Part shown: one piece after another, positions 58,534 through 64,000 of the stretch | Numbering within the stretch: position 1 is the first letter of the stretch | Layout of the letters: every line of letters begins with the position of its first letter | Source of the DNA: Novosphingobium sp. UBA6272 | GTDB taxonomy: Bacteria; Pseudomonadota; Alphaproteobacteria; Sphingomonadales; Sphingomonadaceae | DNA: 64,000 nucleotides | NCBI RefSeq assembly: GCF_002440635.1 | Contig: NZ_DJUW01000015.1 | Coordinates: 62,001-126,000, forward strand | Direction: 5' to 3' | Position numbers and translations under genes: made by a program | The notes under the pieces: generated by a model | Database searches by the model: none | Told to the model about the DNA's origin: nothing | What the model saw: the letters and a program-made list of their open reading frames with translations, nothing else

Positions 58534-61500
58534 TTAGAAGTTCGCCTTGAACCCGGCGTACATCATGCGGCCATAGGTGTCGTACGGATCGCCGCCGGCA
58601 GTGCCGAGCAGGCCGAACGGCGGCTTCTTGTCCATGAAGTTGTCGATGCCGAAGTAGAAATTGTACTTGTTGTCCGACAGTTCGATGTTCACCCGCACGT
58701 TGTGATAGATCGCGCCCGGGTAGTACACCACCTTGGTTAGATCGTTGTTCTGCGGGTCCAGTGTGGCAAGCTGACCGGCAGTGCAGGTGCGGCCAGAGAA
58801 GCCCGTCAGGCCGTTGGTCGGGCACAGACCGATATACTGGTGCTGCGCTTCCCAGGTGCCGATCGACTGCTTGCCGATATACCGCGCCGAGTAGGTCAGG
58901 TCGATCGGACCGAAATCATAGTTGAACGAAGCATTGGCGGCCCACAGCGGGTCACCCAGCTCGCCCAGCTGACGATTCGGCACGTTCGGGGCCTGAATGT
59001 CGGTGTAGTTGTCGAGCCGGGTCACGCGGGTCCCGATTGCGCGGAACGACAGCTTGTGGCCGTTGTCGAAGGTCTTGCGATAGGCAATATCGACGTCGAT
59101 CCCGCGGGTCTTCTGCTCGGCGAAGTTCACACCGGTTACCACCCCGGCATAGTCACCGAACAGGCCGCTCGGGTTGCGCGGCAACAGGCCCGGAATGTCC
59201 CCGGGGGTTGACGAGCAGTACGGATTGGTGGCGACCGGCGAGGACGAGTCAAAGCACAGGCTGAGCAGCTGAGCCAGGCTTGGCGTCGCGATCAGATTGC
59301 GAACGTTGATCCGGTAATAGTCGACCGTCACGCTGAGACCCGGGACGAAGCGAGGCTCGATAACCATACCGATGGTCAGGCTCTTGCCGCGCTCTGCCTG
59401 CAGGTTGACGTTGCCGCCCGAACGGAACGACGAAGTCTGGCTGGCCGCGATGCAGTTCCGGAACGGAGCGCCAAGTGCACCCGGGAACGCGGTGCCGGCG
59501 CATTCAGCGACCGTCGCGGCGTTGTAGGTGGTCGGCACGCCGAACTGGGCGCAAGTGCCGGTCGGTCCGCCACGGTTCGGGTTGGCAGTGATGTTCGCGC
59601 TATCGCAGGGATCGCCGACTTGCGAGAAGTTCTGCGAGAGCGGCGAGAACAGGTCGCTTTGCGTCGGAGCACGCACCGAAGTGGCGAAGGCAACGCGGAA
59701 CCGGATATCCTCGATCGGCGCGTAGATGCCGTCGATGTTCCAAGCCCAGACCGTTCCGGTCGGCGTGTTGTAATCCGACATCCGGCCTGCACCGCGGACG
59801 GTCAGTTCCTTGGCGAACGGCATATCCTTCAGCAAAGGCAGATCGACTTCGCCGAACACTTCCTTGACGGTCAGCTTCGGCGGATTGAACGGCTGGATAG
59901 CGTTCAGGAAGGTGCCGCCCGAAACGGTGAGCGGATCCCAGGTCGAACGAGCCGTTTCTTCGCGGTATTCGCCGCCCAGAGCAAAGCCGATCGGCCCGCC
60001 GGGAAGCTCGAACAGCTGCGAAAGATCGCCCGAGAGGCTGAACATGATGTCCAGTTCTTCGGCCTTTTCTTCGCGGCGGCCTTCGGTGTTGACGAAAGCG
60101 AGCGCGGCCGCGCTGGGCGATCCATCGCCGAACACGTTGATCGGATAGCAGTCCGGACGGGTATTGGTGACTTCGTTGACACGGCAGATCACGCGCTGAC
60201 CGGCCGAGTTGAGCACGAAGTTGCTGCCCGTGAAGCCTGCCGGGGCCACGATGGCGTCGTAAGCCAGCAGGTAGCCGTCAAAGTTGCCATCAAGGTCGAA
60301 CAGCTTGAGGTTGTTCAGTGAGCGCTGGCTCGAGGTGAAGCGACCGTAGTTGAGCGAAAGGTCGTACTTCCAGTCATCGTTGAAAGTGCCTTCGAACCCG
60401 CCGACAAAGCGATAGGTTTCACGCTTGTGCAGTTCGCCGCGGCCACCGAAGTCGATGTTGAAGCGCGACAGCGAGAACGCCTGGGCCGGCGAGCCGCGGT
60501 TCACGGTCGAACCCGGAATCGTCGTCCCCGCAACCGAGGCTCCACAGGTTGCCAGCGAGCGGAAGGTGTTCAGCGCGTTGGCAGTCAGGAAGCCGTTGTC
60601 GCAGGTGAAGAACCCGAGCAGGCCGCCCTGGAAGAAGCTTGGCTGGCCCTCCTGGTTGGCATTCACGCGGACATATTTGGCTTCGGCATAGAACCGCAGG
60701 GCATCGCTGAAGTCGTAATGGAACAGCAGGTTGGCGCTGTACCGCTCAACCCCGGCCGCCATCATGCCGGTGTTGCGCAGGGTCGAACCCTGTCCGCCGA
60801 CCTGGTTGCCACTTCCAGCCGGCGCAAACGAGAGGGTCGGGGTATCGATAAACAGATCGCCACCGGTCCCGAACCGCAGGTAACGGCGGGTCGGGCTTGT
60901 GGCGCCATCGAGCGCCCGGACCGTACCACCATCGCTGATCGCCGCGTTGCGGACGCCGCAAACGAATTCGCTATCAAAGATGCCGTCGGTTCCATTCGGT
61001 TCGCCGGCGGTCGGTTCAATCTGCTGAATCTGGCAGCGGCCCGAATAGGCCCCGGCCAGATCATCGCGATCGCGGAAATAGAGCGGGGTCGCCTTGGCGT
61101 ATTCGCCAGCGACTGCGATATTGCCGCGTCCGTCGGCGAAGTTGGAACCCCAGGTACCCGAGATGAAGTAGTTTGAACGGTCGCCACGCTGGGTGGTGCC
61201 GCCCTGTCCGCGGATCGTCAGACCTTCGAAGTTGCGCTTCAGAACGAAGTTGACGACACCGGCAACGGCATCCGAACCATAGACGGCCGAGTTGCCGCCG
61301 GTCACAACGTCAATACGTTCAAGCAGGTCGGTCGGGATCGTATTGACGTCAACCAGGTAGTCGCCCGGCAGCGCCGTGATGTGGCGGCGACCGTTGACGA
61401 GGACCAGCGTGCGCGCAGTGCCGAGGCCGCGAAGGTCAAGGATGTTGAGGCCCGAGGTGCCGATAAAGCGGGTCGAGTTGCCCGAGCTGAAGGTCGAACG

Positions 61501-61818
61501 CAGCGAAGGCAGGTCATTCAGCGCATCGCCCAGCGAAACGTCGCCGCCGTCGGAAAGTTCACCCGGCGCGATCGATGTCAGCGGGACCGGTGAAGAAAGA
61601 GTCGGACGCGTCAGGCGCGAACCGGTGCCGACGACGACGATTTCGCCTTTCTCGTCTTTGTCGCATACGCCGTTGTCATTGGCGTCGGCGCAAGCTTCAG
61701 CCGAATCGGCCGGGGCGGCGTCCTGCGCCTGTGCGGCGGTAGCAGTTCCAAATGCGGCGAGTGCGAAGGTCGCCAGGCAAGTGGTGGTAGAGAAGGCAGA
61801 TTTACGGAAGAATTTCAT
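58534..61818 (-). CDS. TonB-dependent outer-membrane receptor
   Basis: This protein of about 1094 residues starts MKFFRKSAFSTTTCLATFALAAFGTATAAQAQ (ATG at 61818). A short acidic DxNDNGVCDKDE segment precedes the plug domain: GEIVVVGTGSRL as TonB-box-like region, then TLVLVNGRRHITALPGDYLVDVNTIP. A very large beta-barrel ends with the terminal Phe (FKANF). Sphingomonad receptors of this type import oligosaccharides, siderophores or aromatic compounds; the ligand is not predictable. The neighbouring thiolase is divergent and may be unrelated. Confidence 0.93.
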   Translation of the reverse strand: MKFFRKSAFSTTTCLATFALAAFGTATAAQAQDAAPADSAEACADANDNGVCDKDEKGEIVVVGTGSRLTRPTLSSPVPLTSIAPGELSDGGDVSLGDALNDLPSLRSTFSSGNSTRFIGTSGLNILDLRGLGTARTLVLVNGRRHITALPGDYLVDVNTIPTDLLERIDVVTGGNSAVYGSDAVAGVVNFVLKRNFEGLTIRGQGGTTQRGDRSNYFISGTWGSNFADGRGNIAVAGEYAKATPLYFRDRDDLAGAYSGRCQIQQIEPTAGEPNGTDGIFDSEFVCGVRNAAISDGGTVRALDGATSPTRRYLRFGTGGDLFIDTPTLSFAPAGSGNQVGGQGSTLRNTGMMAAGVERYSANLLFHYDFSDALRFYAEAKYVRVNANQEGQPSFFQGGLLGFFTCDNGFLTANALNTFRSLATCGASVAGTTIPGSTVNRGSPAQAFSLSRFNIDFGGRGELHKRETYRFVGGFEGTFNDDWKYDLSLNYGRFTSSQRSLNNLKLFDLDGNFDGYLLAYDAIVAPAGFTGSNFVLNSAGQRVICRVNEVTNTRPDCYPINVFGDGSPSAAALAFVNTEGRREEKAEELDIMFSLSGDLSQLFELPGGPIGFALGGEYREETARSTWDPLTVSGGTFLNAIQPFNPPKLTVKEVFGEVDLPLLKDMPFAKELTVRGAGRMSDYNTPTGTVWAWNIDGIYAPIEDIRFRVAFATSVRAPTQSDLFSPLSQNFSQVGDPCDSANITANPNRGGPTGTCAQFGVPTTYNAATVAECAGTAFPGALGAPFRNCIAASQTSSFRSGGNVNLQAERGKSLTIGMVIEPRFVPGLSVTVDYYRINVRNLIATPSLAQLLSLCFDSSSPVATNPYCSSTPGDIPGLLPRNPSGLFGDYAGVVTGVNFAEQKTRGIDVDIAYRKTFDNGHKLSFRAIGTRVTRLDNYTDIQAPNVPNRQLGELGDPLWAANASFNYDFGPIDLTYSARYIGKQSIGTWEAQHQYIGLCPTNGLTGFSGRTCTAGQLATLDPQNNDLTKVVYYPGAIYHNVRVNIELSDNKYNFYFGIDNFMDKKPPFGLLGTAGGDPYDTYGRMMYAGFKANF

Positions 61819-62093
61819 TTCTTTGCCCCTTGGTCCTCTGTCCCTTGAATGGGAAGATTCGTTCGGTTTGGCCGAATGCTGGGGAACCAGCGCAGCCAAC
61901 AGGCCCTGCACGCAGGACCGGATTCTGCACTCCTGAAATATGTGTCGCGGGCTGGCAATTGTCGAAAAGGCCAAGGCAACTTTTAGCTGCTTGCTGTTGT
62001 CAATTTGCCACAGACCCAAGGGGCCGCTTGACGCTCGGCAGGGTACTCCTTAATCGATCGGTTAAACGCTATCCAAGGAAGGAATCGCAAGCC
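61819..62093. promoter_or_regulatory. Divergent promoter region between TonB receptor and thiolase
   Basis: This 275-bp region has no gene. It carries the near-palindrome TTAATCGATCGGTTAA at 62050-62065, about 28 bases before the thiolase start. It resembles TetR-family operator sites. No regulator gene is adjacent in the window. Confidence 0.45.
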
Positions 62094-63266
62094 ATGGCCA
62101 CCGCCTATATCGTTGATGCCGTCAGAACCGCCGGTGGACGCCGCGGCGGGCGCCTGGCCGGGGTGCATCCGGTCGATCTGGCTGCCGCCACGCTCGATGC
62201 GCTGGTGGCGCGGACCGGGGTAGACCCCAATGGCGTTGACGATGTTGTGATGGGGTGTGTCAGCCAGGGCGGCCAGCAGGCCGGCCAGGTCGGCCGCAAT
62301 GCCGTGCTCGCTTCCAAGCTGCTGCCGCAGTCGACCCCGGCGGTTACGATCGACCGTCAGTGCGGCTCGTCGCAGCAGGCGATCCAGTTCGCTGCGCAAG
62401 CGGTGATGAGCGGTACTCAGGACGTGGTCATTGCCGCCGGGATCGAAAGCATGACGCGTGTGCCGATGGGGTCCACCGCAATCTTCCACATGAAAGAAGG
62501 CCTGGGGAACTACAAATCGCCGGGGCTTGAGGAAAAATATCCCGGCGTCAGCTGGTCACAGTTCATGGGCGCCGAGATGATCGTCAAGAAACACGGTTTC
62601 ACGAAGGACCAGCTCGACCGGTTTGCACTGACCAGCCACCAGCGTGCCAAGGCCGCGACCGAAGCCGGAGCCTTCCAGGACGAGATCGTGCCGATCGAGA
62701 TCGAAACCGCCGAAGGCAAGGAGTGGCACACCGTTGACGAAGGTATTCGTATGGATGCCACGCTGGAAGGCATCGCCGGGGTCAAGCTGCTGTCCGAAGG
62801 CGGCGCGCTGACTGCAGCGACTTCCAGCCAGATCTGCGACGGCGCTTCGGCCGCGCTGGTTGTCAGCGAAGCAGCGCTGAAGCGCTACAACCTGACCCCG
62901 CTGGCGCGGGTCCACACGCTGACCGTGACGGCGGGGGACCCGGTGATCATGCTGGAAGAGCCGCTGTTCGCAACCAACAAGGCCCTGGCCCGCGCCGGAC
63001 TTTCGATTGGCGACATCGACCTATACGAAGTGAACGAGGCCTTTGCCTCGGTGCCGATGGCCTGGCTCAAACATACCGGGGCCGATCCCGAGCGGCTCAA
63101 CGTCAATGGCGGGGCGATCGCGCTTGGCCATCCGCTGGGCGCCTCGGGGACCAAGCTGATGGCAACGCTGCTTCACGCGCTCAAGGCGCGCGGCGGCAAG
63201 TATGGTTTGCAGACAATGTGCGAAGGCGGCGGTGTCGCCAACGTCACGATTGTTGAGATGTGCTAA
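62094..63266 (+). CDS. Acetyl-CoA C-acyltransferase (thiolase)
   Basis: This 390-residue thiolase condenses or cleaves acyl-CoA chains. The catalytic Cys is C90 in DRQCGSSQQA, the His is H346 in ALGHPLGASG and the second Cys is C376 in MCEGGGVAN. It begins MATAYIVDAVRTAGGRRGG at the ATG 62094, after GGAAGG. It is followed 21 bases later by an SDR dehydrogenase, which suggests a beta-oxidation-like or branched-chain acid degradation operon. Confidence 0.92.
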   Translation: MATAYIVDAVRTAGGRRGGRLAGVHPVDLAAATLDALVARTGVDPNGVDDVVMGCVSQGGQQAGQVGRNAVLASKLLPQSTPAVTIDRQCGSSQQAIQFAAQAVMSGTQDVVIAAGIESMTRVPMGSTAIFHMKEGLGNYKSPGLEEKYPGVSWSQFMGAEMIVKKHGFTKDQLDRFALTSHQRAKAATEAGAFQDEIVPIEIETAEGKEWHTVDEGIRMDATLEGIAGVKLLSEGGALTAATSSQICDGASAALVVSEAALKRYNLTPLARVHTLTVTAGDPVIMLEEPLFATNKALARAGLSIGDIDLYEVNEAFASVPMAWLKHTGADPERLNVNGGAIALGHPLGASGTKLMATLLHALKARGGKYGLQTMCEGGGVANVTIVEMC

Positions 63267-63287
63267 TTCCAAACGGAGAGATTTGAC

Positions 63288-64000
63288 ATGAAACTCGACA
63301 ACACTGTTGCCGCGGTCGTTACCGGCGGCGCGTCCGGCCTTGGTGCCGCCACTGCCCGGGCGCTGGCCGCTAAGGGCGTCAAGGTCGCGCTGTTCGATCT
63401 GCAGGAAGAAAAGGGCAAGGCCGTCGCCGCCGAAATCGGCGGGATTTTCTGTGAATGCAACGTCACTGACGATGCCTCGGTCGACGCCGCCTTTGTCAAG
63501 GCCCGCGAAGCCAACGGGCAGGAACGGATCCTGGTCAACTGCGCCGGCACCGGCAACGCGATCAAGACCGCCAGCCGCAGCAAGGAAGACGGCTCGATCA
63601 AGCACTTCCCGCTCGATGCGTTCAACTGGATCATCCAGATCAACCTGGTCGGCACCTTCCGCTGCATCGCCAAGTCGGCGGCCGGCATGCTGACGCTCGA
63701 TCCGATGGAAGACGGCGAGCGTGGCGCGATCGTCAACACCGCATCGGTCGCCGCCGAAGACGGCCAGATGGGCCAGGCCGCCTATTCGGCCTCGAAGGGC
63801 GGCGTGGTCGGCATGACTCTGCCGATCGCCCGCGATCTCGCCAGCGAAAGCATCCGCGTCAACACCATCCTGCCCGGCATCTTCGATACCCCGCTGCTGG
63901 CCGGCGCGCCGCAGCCGGTGCGCGATGCGCTGGGCGCGAGTGTGCTCAACCCCAAGCGTCTGGGCAGCCCGCCGGAATACGCCAATCTCGCCCTGTGCAT
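63288..64000 (+). CDS. SDR-family 3-hydroxyacyl-CoA dehydrogenase-like, truncated by window end
   Basis: This is the first about 237 residues of a short-chain dehydrogenase. It has the NAD-binding TGGASGLGAATARALA, the NCAG region (LVNCAGTGNAI) and the catalytic Ser/YxxxK (NTASVAAEDGQMGQAAYSASKGG). It is close to type II 3-hydroxyacyl-CoA dehydrogenase (HSD10-like) by the insert between the NCAG motif and the active site. The gene continues past position 64000. It is cotranscribed with the thiolase and would supply its substrate in acyl-CoA oxidation. Confidence 0.88.
   Translation, partial: MKLDNTVAAVVTGGASGLGAATARALAAKGVKVALFDLQEEKGKAVAAEIGGIFCECNVTDDASVDAAFVKAREANGQERILVNCAGTGNAIKTASRSKEDGSIKHFPLDAFNWIIQINLVGTFRCIAKSAAGMLTLDPMEDGERGAIVNTASVAAEDGQMGQAAYSASKGGVVGMTLPIARDLASESIRVNTILPGIFDTPLLAGAPQPVRDALGASVLNPKRLGSPPEYANLALC

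Overview
The window is high-GC alphaproteobacterial DNA. The chromosomal genes on the right (ATP12-type F1 assembly chaperone, MlaE/MlaF/MlaD cluster, an FKBP isomerase with an N-terminal membrane anchor, gatCAB, a long TonB-dependent receptor) and the intergenic repeats suggest a sphingomonad (Sphingomonadales, Novosphingobium/Sphingopyxis-like). No rRNA, tRNA or CRISPR array was seen.

Positions 1 to about 35.3 kb are the integrase-proximal part of an integrative and conjugative element (ICE). The left end is still inside the element: the relaxase ends at position 1, and the tra/trb transport genes are presumably further left. Reading right to left on the minus strand, 7.2-1 kb holds the regulatory and transfer module: a divergent XRE repressor / small DUF2285 pair (qseC/qseM-like), a DUF6499-DUF2285 activator split across two frames (fseA-like), an AlpA/RdfS-like excisionase, RepA, DUF2840, the TraF-type S26 peptidase, DUF736, a lytic transglycosylase and a MOBP-type DUF3363 relaxase. 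The region from 7.3 to 22.2 kb is the usual maintenance block of these elements: a second DUF736, small membrane and hypothetical genes, a SEC-C protein, DUF2493, a Toprim primase, a strawberry-notch helicase/methylase, DUF6117, DUF6915, DUF6878, a ParB-like protein and DUF932.

The region from 22.6 to 34 kb is cargo and looks like a defence island. It contains a winged-helix / CoiA-like nuclease / TIGR02391 (HEPN) cassette; a five-gene minus-strand cluster (unknown protein, XRE-ImmA/IrrE protease, TIR-like protein, HEPN-zinc-ribbon protein, ADP-ribosyltransferase-like protein); and a divergent AbiEi-AbiEii operon with a translationally coupled third gene encoding a VRR-NUC nuclease. A tyrosine integrase at 34.0-35.3 kb marks the element's end. 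The attachment core cannot be proven because its other copy lies outside the window.

Positions 35.6-64 kb are core chromosome: the mla lipid transport operon; a converging, tightly overlapped operon crcB-rluA-paiB-HAD phosphatase-small membrane protein-atp12 behind a sodium:solute symporter; rpsU; an FKBP isomerase; gatC-gatA-(small ORF)-gatB; M16, S8 and M28 peptidases; clpB; a TonB-dependent receptor; a thiolase; and a truncated SDR dehydrogenase.

The strongest points for follow-up are the probable +1 programmed frameshift in the ICE excision activator (slip site at 6167-6173), the five-gene defence cluster at 25.3-30.4 kb, the abiE-VRR-NUC operon with its repeated operator boxes, the iteron array where parA would be expected, and the duplicated structured leaders before the ParB-like and DUF932 genes.
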